DNA of 64,000 nt, from NCBI RefSeq assembly GCF_001469895.1, contig NZ_LOPY01000052.1, positions 62,001 to 126,000 on the forward strand, read 5' to 3'. Source of the DNA: Pseudoalteromonas sp. XI10 (lineage in GTDB: Bacteria; Pseudomonadota; Gammaproteobacteria; Enterobacterales; Alteromonadaceae). A program made the translations under genes and the position numbers. The stretch's first letter is position 1; every line of letters starts with the position of its first letter. Under the pieces are notes generated by a model that worked only from the letters and a program-made list of their open reading frames with translations, ran no database searches and had not been told where the DNA came from. Shown in pieces: positions 8,470 to 18,115 of this stretch.

Positions 8470-11286
8470 ATGTTTAAAAGAACACACATAGCCAGTGCTG
8501 TAGTTATGGCATTTACCTGTCAATTTGCTTTTGCACAGGAGGAAGCACCAAACACTCCTGAGAATAACGTCGATGAGATGGAAGTTATTCAAGTATCAGG
8601 TATTCGCGGCAGTTTAAACAAAGCGTTAGATGAAAAACGTGCAAGCGTTCAAATCGTGGATGCAATTGTTGCTGAAGATATTGGTAAATTCCCTGATAAC
8701 AACGTAGTTGAAGCATTACAACGTGTAACGGGTGTACAAACAACTGGCCGTGGTGCTGGTGAAGTAAGCGCGGTTTCAATCCGTGGTCTTACTGATGTTA
8801 ATACCACAGTTAATGGTCGCGCTATCTTTACAGGTGCGGGTCGTGATGTGGCGCTGCAAGACATTCCTGCAAGTTTACTTTCAGGCGTAACCGTTTATAA
8901 AACTCGTTCGGCGGATCAAATCGAACGTGGTATCGCAGGTGCGATTGATATTAAAACTCACCGTCCTTTCAACTTCGAAGGTGAAAAAGTTGTTTTAGCA
9001 GCACGTGCGATTTACTCAGATCAACCAGATGAAGTTGATCCAAATATCAGTGCGTTACTTTCTAACCGTTGGGAAATCGACGGCGCTGGTGAGTTTGGTG
9101 CATTAGTTAATATTTCATACGCTGAAACACATTACCGCGATGACACCATCACAGCGGGTGCTGCATTCCCATTCTTTACTGATAAACCACAGTACAACTA
9201 CTCACCGTATTCACGAGTTCCAAATGAATTTTGGACTCAAGGTACTGAGTTAGGTCTACCGACAGCGTCAGGTTCGACTCTAGATGTTAATGGCGAGCCA
9301 ACAGAATACCTACTTGCACGTGATGCTATTTTTGGTACTTCATATACTGGTCTTCGTAAGCGTCCTGCTGCGTCTGTATCTTTACAGTGGGCACCAGATG
9401 AAACCCTAGAAATCACAGCTGAAGGTTTCTACACAGGTTACGAAAACGAATCGCAAAATGCGATGTGGTTCTCAAATACGTTTGAAAATGGTAACGGCTT
9501 CATTGAAACACCAACTGTGTTTGATGGCACTAATGTGGTTAAAGAAAAGCAAGCGATTGGCGCTGGTGGTTTCCAAAGTGGTGACTTTTCATATGGTAAA
9601 ACAGATAGCTACTTATATGCGCTAGGTGCCGAGTGGCTAGCAAGCGATTACCTAACTATCAACACTGAGGTTGTTTACCAAGACAGTGAGTACGAAACAG
9701 ATTTCTTCGCAATGCGTTTTGATCGTGTAGCGACGGGTCTTGACGTTGATTTTAATGATAAAGACGGTGTACCAGGCATCGCGTTTTGGGATGATCCAAA
9801 CACAGCGGTAAACGAAGCTGATATGGCTGCTATCGAAAACTGGAATGCAGGTACTATTTATGACAATGGCGGTGGTAATGCCGGCGATGCACTAACATTC
9901 ACATTTGATGCTGAATACCTAATTGGTGGTACTTATTTTGATAAAGTGAAATTCGGTGGCCGTTACGAAAAACGTACTGCGCAAGAGTACACGCGTGGTC
10001 AAGATACTGGTATTGCCAACACGTCTGTAGCTAGCTTAATTGAGCAGCTAGCAGCAGCGGGTGCAGCAGGTGATGGTTCTGGTATTGTGTTCCAAGTTGA
10101 TGATTATTTCGATGGCCGTGCTGACGTATTCGACAGCTTTGTAACTGCTGACGGTGGTTACATGCTAGATAACGGCGATGCTGTTCGTAGCGTATATGGT
10201 ATTGAAGCTGAAGACGTATATAAAACATTTGATATCGAAGAAAATTCATACGCGTTATATGCCACAACTAACTTCTTCTTAACGGATGATATAAGCGGTG
10301 AGTTTGGTTTACGTTATGTAAGCTACGAGCAAGATATGGACTTCGTTGCTGAATCTGGCGGTATGAACTCAAATGTATTTGAAGAAAGCTCAGCAAGTGC
10401 AGATAGCAGCGCATTACTACCAAGCTTAGTACTTAACTGGAACATCACTGATGATGTAGTGGGTCGTGTTGCGTACACAGAAACATTACGTATGCCTAAC
10501 TTTGCTGACTTGAACGCGCTGCAATACTGGTACGATCCATTAACTGAAGGTGCTACATACGGTACAGGTAATGGTGGTAACCCAGAGCTTAAACCAACAG
10601 AGTCAAAGAACTACGACGTATCACTTGAATGGTACTTCGCAGATACAAGCTCACTTTACGCGGCTTACTTTTACCGTGAAATCGAAGGCTTAGTTGTTGC
10701 AGGTCGTAAGCAAGTTGTGCGCGAAGGCGATGATGGCGTAACACGTCCATACGTATTAAGTGCACCAGTGAATGCTTCAAACGGTGAACTATCTGGTTTA
10801 GAAGTTGGTTTAGTTTACTTCCCTGAAAACCTACCAGAGTACTTAAACGGCTTTGGTGTGCAAGCAAGCTACACGATGCTTGATTCAGAACAAGATACAC
10901 CAGAATTCAATGAGCTAGGTGAAATTTCTGGTTATGTAGATTCGCAAATGACAGGTGTTTCTGATGAATCTTACAGCATCGTCGGTATCTACGAGCGTGA
11001 TTCATTCGATATGCGTTTATCATATGTATGGCGTTCTGAGTTCTACACAGGTAATGAAGCGGCAATCTTTGCTAACCCTATTCAGTTTTGGAATCGTCCT
11101 GAGCAAAGCTTAGACTTCCAATTTAGCTACAATGTGAATGATGACTTTGTTGTAACCTTTGATGCAACGAACATCCTAGATGACGTATATCAGAGCTACT
11201 ACGGTGAAGGTAACGACAACCTATTTAACTTTGGTAACGGTATCTACTCACGTACATTCGCACTAGGCGCACGTTATTCTTTCTAA
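8470..11286 (+). CDS. TonB-dependent receptor, carbohydrate type
   Basis: A 938-residue outer-membrane receptor. The start at 8470 is preferred over an in-frame codon 51 bases upstream: it has TGGAGA at good distance and gives a clean signal peptide ending at AFAQEE. The plug begins with VIQVSGIRGSLNKALDEKR and continues VDAIVAEDIGKFPDNNVVEALQRVTGVQ, the hallmark of the Xanthomonas-Caulobacter-type receptors (TIGR01782) that import oligosaccharides. A 22-strand barrel follows and ends with the terminal aromatic (ALGARYSF). It heads the plus-strand part of the arabinan locus and probably brings arabino-oligosaccharides into the periplasm by TonB energy. No SusD-like partner is seen. Confidence 0.93.
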   Translation: MFKRTHIASAVVMAFTCQFAFAQEEAPNTPENNVDEMEVIQVSGIRGSLNKALDEKRASVQIVDAIVAEDIGKFPDNNVVEALQRVTGVQTTGRGAGEVSAVSIRGLTDVNTTVNGRAIFTGAGRDVALQDIPASLLSGVTVYKTRSADQIERGIAGAIDIKTHRPFNFEGEKVVLAARAIYSDQPDEVDPNISALLSNRWEIDGAGEFGALVNISYAETHYRDDTITAGAAFPFFTDKPQYNYSPYSRVPNEFWTQGTELGLPTASGSTLDVNGEPTEYLLARDAIFGTSYTGLRKRPAASVSLQWAPDETLEITAEGFYTGYENESQNAMWFSNTFENGNGFIETPTVFDGTNVVKEKQAIGAGGFQSGDFSYGKTDSYLYALGAEWLASDYLTINTEVVYQDSEYETDFFAMRFDRVATGLDVDFNDKDGVPGIAFWDDPNTAVNEADMAAIENWNAGTIYDNGGGNAGDALTFTFDAEYLIGGTYFDKVKFGGRYEKRTAQEYTRGQDTGIANTSVASLIEQLAAAGAAGDGSGIVFQVDDYFDGRADVFDSFVTADGGYMLDNGDAVRSVYGIEAEDVYKTFDIEENSYALYATTNFFLTDDISGEFGLRYVSYEQDMDFVAESGGMNSNVFEESSASADSSALLPSLVLNWNITDDVVGRVAYTETLRMPNFADLNALQYWYDPLTEGATYGTGNGGNPELKPTESKNYDVSLEWYFADTSSLYAAYFYREIEGLVVAGRKQVVREGDDGVTRPYVLSAPVNASNGELSGLEVGLVYFPENLPEYLNGFGVQASYTMLDSEQDTPEFNELGEISGYVDSQMTGVSDESYSIVGIYERDSFDMRLSYVWRSEFYTGNEAAIFANPIQFWNRPEQSLDFQFSYNVNDDFVVTFDATNILDDVYQSYYGEGNDNLFNFGNGIYSRTFALGARYSF

Positions 11287-11303
11287 ATTTCTTTTATAGA
11301 CCT

Positions 11304-11331
11304 AAAAACCCCGGCTTTGCTGGGGTTTTTT
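11304..11331 (+). terminator. terminator of the TonB receptor gene
   Basis: A CCCCGGC/GCTGGGG stem with a TTT loop and a T6 tail begins about 20 bases after the receptor stop. It separates the receptor from the transporter gene. Confidence 0.88.
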
Positions 11332-11381
11332 ATTGGTTTTTATAAACCAAACCATCGGTCGAAAAGAGTTGCGATTTAATA

Positions 11382-11395
11382 AGTATGATAATACT
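11382..11395. promoter_or_regulatory. inverted repeat upstream of the MFS transporter
   Basis: AGTAT and ATACT flank a 4-base spacer in the 272-base gap before the transporter gene. It resembles the other arabinan-locus palindromes in base content but not in exact core, so its link to the same regulator is weak. Confidence 0.25.
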
Positions 11396-11558
11396 ATTAA
11401 TTAGATTAGCATTAAATTTACAAAAATAACGAACGCAATGGCCAAGCTGTGTAATATCTAGGGCTAAAAATTTATTTGATACGCAATGTTAAAAGCTTTT
11501 TAGCATTGCTTGAAATAGTGAGCGGCGGCTCATTATTGACCAATTAGGGTGTTGTTGT

Positions 11559-12896
11559 ATGGAATCTCAAAAGTTATCCGTTGTAGAAAAAGTCGGCTTT
11601 GGTGCCGGCGACATGGCAGTAAATGTCATGGTTGCAGCGTTATTCTATTTTATGTCTTTCTTTTACACCGATATCTACGGACTTGATCCAGTTGATATGG
11701 GTGTGTTGTTCTTAGTGGCGCGTTTTGTTGATGCCTTTACCGATCCATTAATGGGGGTGATCACCGACAAAGTGAAAACACGCTGGGGTCAATTCCGTCA
11801 CTGGTTCTTATTTTTATCTGTGCCTTATGGTTTATCGGTCGTACTGTTATTTACCACGCCTGATTTCGACTACAACATGAAGTTAGCTTGGGCTTATGCA
11901 ACGTACTTGTTTGCGACCTTGATGTTTACCGGTGTTGCTATACCTTACATCTCTTACATTGGTGTATTAACTGCCGATCCTAAAGAGCGTTTGTCAGCCA
12001 ATGGTTACCGTATGTTCTTCGCTAAGATTGCTAATGTAGTGATCGTATTTTCAGTGCCGCTACTTGCCACATATTGGGGAGATGGCAGCTTGTCGTATGG
12101 TTATAAACTGGCAATGGCATTGGTATCGGCATGTGCCGTAGCACTATTTTTGTTTTGCTTCTTTACTACTCGCGAACGTATTACCCATGAGCCACAAACC
12201 GAAGGCGTACTTACGCAATTAAAAGTACTTATTAAAAACGACCAATGGTTACTACTGTGTGCAGCATGTGTGCTTGGTACGCTTGGCTATGCAATTCGTG
12301 GCAGTGTTGCTATGTATTACGCAACCTATTACTTAGGTGTACCAGATTTAGCAGGTGCCTTTACCAGTGCAGGTATTGCAGCATCTATTGTATCAATGGT
12401 GGCAAGTACGTGGATCACCCAGCGTTACTGTAAAATGAAGCTATTCCGTCAATCACAAATTGCCGTGCTATTTATTTCATTACTAATGTACTTTGTGGTG
12501 CAACCTGGCGATGTGATGACGGCGTTTGTGCTTTATATCATCTTGTCATTTGTGGTTGATTTACATGCACCAGTATTCTGGTCTGCCATTGCTGAAGCTG
12601 TTGATTACGGTGAAATTAAAGATGGCGTTCGTGCATCGGGCCTATCATTTGGTGGTATTTCATTCTGCCAAAAAGCCGGGGGCGGTTTAGCGGGCTTAGC
12701 AGGTGGTTTATTACTGGCATTTTTTGAGTACAAGCCTAACGTTGAGCAAACCGAATTTACACTAATGGGCCTAGCGCTGATGCTAACTATTATTCCGGGT
12801 GTTTTCCACGCCTTACTAGGTCTGATTTTGAAAAAATACAAAATTACCGATGAGTACTATACGGATATGGTTATTCATAAGCGCCTACCAAAATAA
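11559..12896 (+). CDS. MFS sugar symporter, GPH family
   Basis: A 445-residue inner-membrane protein with 12 predicted helices. The start KVGFGAGDMAVNVMVAALFYFMSFF, the DPLMGVITDKVKTRWGQFRHW loop after helix 2, and the later FWSAIAEAVDYGEIKDGVR segment are diagnostic of the glycoside-pentoside-hexuronide:cation symporters (MelB/YicJ/XynT type). It should carry arabinosides or arabinose into the cytoplasm with Na+ or H+. It lies between the outer-membrane receptor and the GH127-type enzyme on the same strand, with terminators on both sides, so it is probably its own unit. Substrate is inferred from context. Confidence 0.9.
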   Translation: MESQKLSVVEKVGFGAGDMAVNVMVAALFYFMSFFYTDIYGLDPVDMGVLFLVARFVDAFTDPLMGVITDKVKTRWGQFRHWFLFLSVPYGLSVVLLFTTPDFDYNMKLAWAYATYLFATLMFTGVAIPYISYIGVLTADPKERLSANGYRMFFAKIANVVIVFSVPLLATYWGDGSLSYGYKLAMALVSACAVALFLFCFFTTRERITHEPQTEGVLTQLKVLIKNDQWLLLCAACVLGTLGYAIRGSVAMYYATYYLGVPDLAGAFTSAGIAASIVSMVASTWITQRYCKMKLFRQSQIAVLFISLLMYFVVQPGDVMTAFVLYIILSFVVDLHAPVFWSAIAEAVDYGEIKDGVRASGLSFGGISFCQKAGGGLAGLAGGLLLAFFEYKPNVEQTEFTLMGLALMLTIIPGVFHALLGLILKKYKITDEYYTDMVIHKRLPK

Positions 12897-12908
12897 CCAC
12901 CCTTTAAA

Positions 12909-12940
12909 CGCACACACTAAATAAGTGTGTGCGCTTTGCT
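12909..12940 (+). terminator. terminator after the MFS gene
   Basis: A ten-pair stem, CGCACACACT with AGTGTGTGCG, and an AAATA loop is followed by a T-rich tail. It lies 12 bases beyond the transporter stop. Confidence 0.8.
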
Positions 12941-12973
12941 CTTTAAAATAACAATTCGCTGGGAGACAACAGT

Positions 12974-15415
12974 ATGAACACATTCAAGGTTAGCTATTTA
13001 GCAAGCGTTTGCGCTGCAATTTTAACTGTGACCGGTTGCAGTGAGCAGCCAACAGACACTAAACAAGCTGCTGTCGAGCATGCTGAACATACCAGCGAAC
13101 AACATTTATTTGCCCTAAATCAAGTAAGTTTAAGCGCCAGCCCGTTTTTACATGCGCAGCAAACTAATGTGCGTTATTTATTAGCTCTTCATCCTGATCA
13201 GCTGCTTGCTCCTTATCTGCGTGAAGCCGGCCTTGAGCCAAAAGCGCCTAACTATGGCAACTGGGAAAGCACTGGCCTTGATGGCCATATTGGCGGTCAT
13301 TATCTTTCTGCCTTAAGCCTTGCGTGGGCAGCCACAGGTGACGAAGAATTAAAGCAGCGTTTAGATTATATGCTGAGTGAGCTGGAGCGCGCCCAACAAG
13401 CCACAGGTGGTTACCTAGGCGGTATCCCAAATGGCGATGAAATGTGGCAGCAGATTGAAAAAGGTGAAATCAAAGCCGATTTATTCAGCTTAAATGACCG
13501 CTGGGTGCCGCTTTATAACATTGATAAAATCTTCCATGGCTTGCGTGATGCATACGACGTTGCTGGCAGTGATAAAGCCAAACAAATGTTATTTAAGTTA
13601 GGCGAATGGTTCTTAGCGACCACAGCTAAGCTAACTGATGAACAAGTTCAACAAATGCTGTATTCAGAGCATGGTGGCTTAAATGATGTGTTTGCTGATA
13701 TGTACTTTATTAGTGACGATGAGCGTTACTTAAAACTAGCGCGTCAGTTCTCTCATAACATCATTATTGAACCCTTATTACACAAAGAAGATAAATTAAC
13801 TGGCCTGCATGCCAATACGCAAATTCCAAAAATTATTGGCATGTTGAAAGTAGCAAATGCCAGCGATGATAAAGCATGGCAGCAAGGTGCTGACTTTTTC
13901 TGGAAGACAGTCAGCCAAGAGCGCTCAGTATCAATTGGCGGTAACTCGGTACGTGAGCATTTTCATGATAAAAGTGACTTCACGCCAATGGTTGAAGATG
14001 TTGAAGGTCCAGAAACCTGCAACACTTACAACATGATGAAACTTAGTAAGTTATTATTCTTAAAAACCGGTGATACGCGTTATTTAGACTATTATGAGCG
14101 CGCCACATATAACCATATTTTATCGTCACAACACCCAGAGCATGGTGGTCTTGTTTACTTTACCTCAATGCGCCCGGGGCATTACCGCATGTATTCGTCA
14201 GTGCAAGATTCAATGTGGTGTTGCGTAGGCTCAGGTATTGAGAATCACAGCAAATATGGTGAGCTGATTTATAGCAATACCGGTAAAGAGCTATGGGTGA
14301 ACTTGTTTATTCCAAGTACGTTAAATTGGCAACAGCAGGGTTTACAGATCACGCAAGACAGCCAATTTCCAGATGATAACAAGGTTTCACTGACCGTGAA
14401 TCGTTTGTCTGAAGGGCAAAGCACTGAGTCGGTAATTCATATTCGTAAACCGTCTTGGCAGCAAGGTGAGCTGAGCTTTACTTTAAATGGACAAGCTGTA
14501 AGCGCAACCGAAAAAGACGGTTATTACAGTATCAGCCATGCATGGCAAAGCGGTGATAAGCTTGCCTTTGAGCTTAGTCCTAAGCTTTATACTGAGCAGC
14601 TACCTGATGGCCAGCATTATTACTCTGTGATGTATGGGCCTGTTGTAATGGCTACCAAAGTACAAGCATTTGCAAATGAGCAGCTTAACTTTGTTGCCGA
14701 TAATAGCCGCATGGGCCACATCGCTGCAGGGCCGACCTGTCCGCCAGAGGCTCTACCAATCATGCTGAGTGAGCCAGAAAAATTTATTGCCGATCTTACT
14801 CGTAAACCGGGCCAAGAGCTTGCATTTATCGCCGATAAAAATGTGGCGATTGCCAAGCAAGGTATCGATAACACTAAGAGCACGGAGCTAATTCCATTCT
14901 TCCGCTTACACGATAGTCGCTATCAAGTGTATTGGCCGCAGCAAAGCGAAGCAGAGTTCACGCAATTTGTTGCCGATGCAAAAGCGGCTGAGCAAGCGAA
15001 AGAACAGCTTCGTTTATTAACCGTTGACCAAATTACGCCGGGTGAGCAACAACCTGAAGTCGAACACGACTTTAAAGGTGAGGGAACCCGTGCAGGTGTT
15101 AATAATGGTCATCACTGGCGCGATGCGACAGGTTGGTTTGAGTATCAGCTTAGTAACCCAGAACAAAAAGCGGTTGCTTTGCGTGTTCGCTATTTTATTG
15201 GCGATGTAGATCGTCATTTCTCAATTAATTTAAATGGTGAGCAATTAGCTGCAGTTAGTTTGCCTGTAGGTAAACCAACGGATGAGTTCTACACCATTGA
15301 TTACCCATTAACAGAAGCAATGAAAAAGTCGAAAACGCTTACCTTACGTTTTGCTGCCGACAAAGATTCTGTTGCCGGTGGTATCTATGGTATTCGTTTA
15401 ATCAACGCACAATAA
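12974..15415 (+). CDS. GH127/GH146-type beta-L-arabinofuranosidase, lipoprotein
   Basis: An 813-residue lipoprotein (lipobox VTGC, C22; SD GGGAGA upstream). The body is the (alpha/alpha)6 barrel of the former DUF1680 group: GLDGHIGGHYLSALSLAWAATGD near residue 105, then GPETCNTYNMMKL and SMWCCVGSGIENHSKYGE. By homology with HypBA1, E347, C349, C416 and C417 form the zinc site, with C416 as the expected nucleophile. Beta domains follow, and the C-terminal 130 residues form an extra beta module (GWFEYQL...HFSINLNGEQLA). The family splits terminal beta-L-arabinofuranosides, as in plant hydroxyproline-linked arabinans or RG-II. I lean to GH146 from the opening motif, but the two families cannot be separated by eye. 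A short FKBP-like gene follows after about 10 bases. Confidence 0.88.
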   Translation: MNTFKVSYLASVCAAILTVTGCSEQPTDTKQAAVEHAEHTSEQHLFALNQVSLSASPFLHAQQTNVRYLLALHPDQLLAPYLREAGLEPKAPNYGNWESTGLDGHIGGHYLSALSLAWAATGDEELKQRLDYMLSELERAQQATGGYLGGIPNGDEMWQQIEKGEIKADLFSLNDRWVPLYNIDKIFHGLRDAYDVAGSDKAKQMLFKLGEWFLATTAKLTDEQVQQMLYSEHGGLNDVFADMYFISDDERYLKLARQFSHNIIIEPLLHKEDKLTGLHANTQIPKIIGMLKVANASDDKAWQQGADFFWKTVSQERSVSIGGNSVREHFHDKSDFTPMVEDVEGPETCNTYNMMKLSKLLFLKTGDTRYLDYYERATYNHILSSQHPEHGGLVYFTSMRPGHYRMYSSVQDSMWCCVGSGIENHSKYGELIYSNTGKELWVNLFIPSTLNWQQQGLQITQDSQFPDDNKVSLTVNRLSEGQSTESVIHIRKPSWQQGELSFTLNGQAVSATEKDGYYSISHAWQSGDKLAFELSPKLYTEQLPDGQHYYSVMYGPVVMATKVQAFANEQLNFVADNSRMGHIAAGPTCPPEALPIMLSEPEKFIADLTRKPGQELAFIADKNVAIAKQGIDNTKSTELIPFFRLHDSRYQVYWPQQSEAEFTQFVADAKAAEQAKEQLRLLTVDQITPGEQQPEVEHDFKGEGTRAGVNNGHHWRDATGWFEYQLSNPEQKAVALRVRYFIGDVDRHFSINLNGEQLAAVSLPVGKPTDEFYTIDYPLTEAMKKSKTLTLRFAADKDSVAGGIYGIRLINAQ

Positions 15416-15425
15416 AGAGTTGGCT

Positions 15426-15851
15426 ATGTTAAGCAACAATGTGTTTGCGACGGCTAAAGAGCATGTTTTACCGTCGCTTTTAGATAACAGCGCTGAGCAA
15501 CACAGTTTTTACCAAACGCCGACAGGGCTCGGTTATAGAGTGATTGAGCAGGGTCAGGGGGATAAACCTAGTTGGGATGCCACAGTGACTGTGCATCAAC
15601 GCGTTACCCTTACAAATGGTCGGGTGTTATTTGATACTCGCAAGCAAGGTGCTGCTGTAGAGTACGAAATTGCAGAGGCGATAGTAGGCTTGCAAGAAGC
15701 ATTGCAATTAATGAATAAAGGCAGTCGCTTTGAGGTGCTAATACCTGCGCATCTTGCGCGCGATGTGTACAGCGCATTTATTGAAGAAAAGCATCAGCAA
15801 GGCTGCCAAAGCCCCATGCTCGTTGATATTACCTTGGTTGATTTTAGTTAA
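15426..15851 (+). CDS. FKBP-like domain protein, probably degenerate
   Basis: A 141-residue protein. ATG at 15426 is preferred over an in-frame TTG at 15420 because AAAGAG lies at proper distance from the ATG. Residues about 35-140 show the FKBP outline: GLGYRVIEQGQG, then DATVTVHQRVTLTNGRVLFDTR, IVGLQEALQLMNKGSRFEVLIPAHLA. The active-site Trp of the usual GW.EGL motif is Leu here (GLQEAL), and the final LAYG is LARD, so prolyl isomerase activity is doubtful. There is no convincing signal peptide. It follows the GH127-type gene directly and is probably cotranscribed; its role in an arabinoside locus is unknown. Confidence 0.6.
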   Translation: MLSNNVFATAKEHVLPSLLDNSAEQHSFYQTPTGLGYRVIEQGQGDKPSWDATVTVHQRVTLTNGRVLFDTRKQGAAVEYEIAEAIVGLQEALQLMNKGSRFEVLIPAHLARDVYSAFIEEKHQQGCQSPMLVDITLVDFS

Positions 15852-15893
15852 TAACACCTACTTTCAACCTCAAACGAGGTCATTAAAGCAAAT

Positions 15894-15922
15894 AAAAAAC
15901 CTGCAATTTTGCAGGTTTTTTT
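15894..15922. terminator. bidirectional terminator
   Basis: An ACCTGCAA/TTGCAGGT stem has an A run before and a T7 run after, so it can end transcripts from both the FKBP-like gene (+) and the GH43 gene at 15936 (-). Confidence 0.88.
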
Positions 15923-15935
15923 GTGTGTTGGATAA

Positions 15936-16940
15936 TTACTTCTTAAGCTTGGTTTTAAGCTTATTCAGGTCGGCTGGGTTAACAACCGGCCAATCGTTTT
16001 TCCAACTCATAGGTAAAATACGTAGTTTTTGCACGCCGTTATCGGCTGTTTCGTAGGCGTGTAATACTAAATAGTCTTTACCATCAAAGGTGTACGCAGC
16101 ATTATGACCAAGAGCTGCCCAGTCTTTATTACCTTCAATAACTAAACTGCCACCGCCATCAACCATAGAGCGACCTTGTTGATCTAAGTATGGGCCTTCG
16201 ATGTTTTTACTGCGACCCACTCGTACGTTGTAAGTACTCTCTACACCACGGCAGCATTTATCAAACGAAACAAATAGGTAGTAATAGCCGTTCTTTTTAA
16301 AGATATAAGGTGCTTCAATTGGGCCATGCTCTGTGTTTGGGCGACTCGCAATGTGATGCCACTTTTCAGGTTTTGCTAAGCGCACCATGTCATCATCAAG
16401 TTTTACTAGTTTAAGACCACCCCAGAACGAACCAAAGCTCATCCACGGTGTACCATTCTCATCTTCGATAATCGCAGGGTCGATAGCGTTCCAATCGTCG
16501 CGCTCAGGCACTGATTCAACCACTATGCCATAGTCAATCCACTTGTAGTCAGGTGATGATGGGTCAAGTGTTTCATTAACCGTCACACCAATTGCCGAAG
16601 TGTTTTTGCCAAATGCAGAGACTGAGTAATAAAGGTAAAACTTACCATTTTTCTCATACACATCAGGTGCCCATAAGTGGCCATCAAAGCTTGGTGAAAT
16701 ACGCTTTGCCCAACTCGGCTCATCTTTAAAAACGCGGCCTGTGAGTTTCCAGTTGGTTAAATCTTTCGATTCATAATAGGTAATGCCTGGCCCTGTGCTA
16801 AATACATAGTACGTGTCGCCTTCTTTGGTCATTACCGGATCGTGTACTTCAACTTGCTTTGCAGATACGGCTGCGGCAGAAAAAAGTAGCCCTGTTGAAA
16901 GCCACTTCATTGCGTATGTCACCTTACTTACGGGTCTCAT
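15936..16940 (-). CDS. endo-1,5-alpha-L-arabinanase, GH43
   Basis: A 334-residue single-domain enzyme. It has the best-known endo-arabinanase signature in the window: VHDPVM (base D34), HLWAPDVYEKNGKFYLYYSVSAFG, WNAIDPAII (D154), SFGSFWGGLKLV, and GPIEAPYIFKKNGYYYLF (acid E209), then HNAAYTFDGKDYLVLHAY. This matches the ArbA/AbnA single-domain group that cuts internal alpha-1,5 links in linear arabinan. A signal peptide is present; an in-frame Met at residue 11 gives an even neater one (MKWLSTGLLFSAAAVSA), so the true start may be 30 bases inside. It is divergent from the GH43 gene at 17044, with a shared operator between them. Confidence 0.9.
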   Translation of the reverse strand: MRPVSKVTYAMKWLSTGLLFSAAAVSAKQVEVHDPVMTKEGDTYYVFSTGPGITYYESKDLTNWKLTGRVFKDEPSWAKRISPSFDGHLWAPDVYEKNGKFYLYYSVSAFGKNTSAIGVTVNETLDPSSPDYKWIDYGIVVESVPERDDWNAIDPAIIEDENGTPWMSFGSFWGGLKLVKLDDDMVRLAKPEKWHHIASRPNTEHGPIEAPYIFKKNGYYYLFVSFDKCCRGVESTYNVRVGRSKNIEGPYLDQQGRSMVDGGGSLVIEGNKDWAALGHNAAYTFDGKDYLVLHAYETADNGVQKLRILPMSWKNDWPVVNPADLNKLKTKLKK

Positions 16941-16997
16941 GCTTGAATACCTTTTGTTGTTTTAACTCTTGTGTTCATTCAGCTACTATATAATATG

Positions 16998-17010
16998 TAA
17001 TACAATATTA
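16998..17010. promoter_or_regulatory. candidate operator, best match
   Basis: TAATACAATATTA is a palindrome (arms TAATA/TATTA about a CAA centre) placed between the divergent GH43 genes at 15936-16940 and 17044-18072, 34 bases from the latter start. It gives the clearest form of the motif shared by the locus. Confidence 0.5.
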
Positions 17011-17043
17011 ACAATAAAATCGAGACGAAATACAGGACACATT

Positions 17044-18072
17044 ATGCTCAAAAAATTATCTCGGCTAACGCTTCTTAGTGCGTTAAGTGCCTCGCCATTG
17101 TCAGCCCTTGCTGATGCTAATAGTAGCAAGACTTTAGCGCCAATTGATAACCCCATTGTACTCAAACGTGCTGACCCTTGGTTAGTTCGCGATGATAAAA
17201 GTGGCTGTTACACGTTTATAGGTAGTTCGCCGAAATTTGATGAAATTGAGCTACGCCAAGCTTGTCGTTTAAACGACTTAAAATTAGCTGAGCCGAAGGT
17301 TATTTGGCAAAAGCGCGATAAAGGCCCAATGAGTGTCAATATTTGGGCCCCTGAGCTGCATCAGATTGATGGCAGTTGGTATATCTACTTCGCCGCAGGT
17401 GATATCGAAAAGCCGTTCAGTATTCGCATGTATGCACTTAAAAACGACAGTGCTAATCCGATGCAAGGTGAGTGGCAAGAAATGGGGCAAGTAACTAGCC
17501 ACCTTGATAGTTTTTCGCTTGATGCCACAAGTTTTACGCACAAGGGTAAACGTTACATGATTTGGGCGCAGCAGAACCAGCCTGCAACTTATAACTCAGC
17601 TTTATGGTTAGCTGAAATGGACTCACCAACATCAATTAAAGAACCCATTATCGCTATTACAGAGCCAACCCTTGATTGGGAAGTGCAAGGCTACAAGGTG
17701 AACGAAGGTGCTGCAGTTATCACCCATGGCGATAAAATATTTGTCACTTATTCAGCCAGTGCCACCGATCATCGATATGCGATGGGCTTGCTTTGGGCAG
17801 ATGTGAATGCTGATTTGCTTGATCCTGCTAGTTGGCATAAAAAGGCTGAGCCGGTGTTCACCACCAATGCTGAGCTAGGTCGTTTTGGCCCTGGGCATAA
17901 CAGTTTTGTAAAAGCTGAAGATGGTGTAACCGATTTAATGATTTATCACAGTCGTGACTATAAAGAGCTGAAAGGCACACCGCTTACAGACCCAAATCGC
18001 CATGCGCGAGCACGCATTATTACGTGGGATAAAAACGGTTTTCCTGTGTTTTCACCAGAACTCGCTGATTAA
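17044..18072 (+). CDS. exo-arabinofuranosidase-type GH43
   Basis: A 342-residue secreted enzyme. The start at 17044 (SD AGGA, 8 bases upstream) gives a typical signal peptide ending SALADA. The catalytic acids are probably D44 (RADPWLV), D160 (SLDATSF) and E221 (VNEGAAV). The string SVNIWAPELHQIDGSWYIYFAAG and the late RFGPGHNSFVKAEDGVTDLMIYHSRDY are typical of the subfamily with exo-1,5-alpha-L-arabinofuranosidases (GH43_26). It probably releases arabinose from oligosaccharides made by the endo-enzymes encoded next door. Subfamily assignment is from memory of motifs. Confidence 0.85.
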   Translation: MLKKLSRLTLLSALSASPLSALADANSSKTLAPIDNPIVLKRADPWLVRDDKSGCYTFIGSSPKFDEIELRQACRLNDLKLAEPKVIWQKRDKGPMSVNIWAPELHQIDGSWYIYFAAGDIEKPFSIRMYALKNDSANPMQGEWQEMGQVTSHLDSFSLDATSFTHKGKRYMIWAQQNQPATYNSALWLAEMDSPTSIKEPIIAITEPTLDWEVQGYKVNEGAAVITHGDKIFVTYSASATDHRYAMGLLWADVNADLLDPASWHKKAEPVFTTNAELGRFGPGHNSFVKAEDGVTDLMIYHSRDYKELKGTPLTDPNRHARARIITWDKNGFPVFSPELAD

Positions 18073-18094
18073 AAAAGGGCGCCAATTGGCGCCC
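18071..18094 (-). terminator. terminator of the SSS symporter gene
   Basis: The perfect 18-bp palindrome GGGCGCCAATTGGCGCCC is followed on the minus strand by six T. It lies about 20 bases after the stop of the minus-strand symporter and right at the stop of the plus-strand GH43. Confidence 0.85.
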
Positions 18095-18115
18095 TACAAC
18101 TTTGGGAACGAACGA

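Noticed and set aside
10031..10267. His/Gln-rich minus-strand ORF
   Set aside because: Antisense shadow of the TonB receptor; composition reflects codon use of the real gene.
15754..16056. 100-codon plus-strand ORF over the end of the FKBP-like gene
   Set aside because: It runs through the terminator at 15894-15922 and into the antisense of the endo-arabinanase gene; low-complexity reading.
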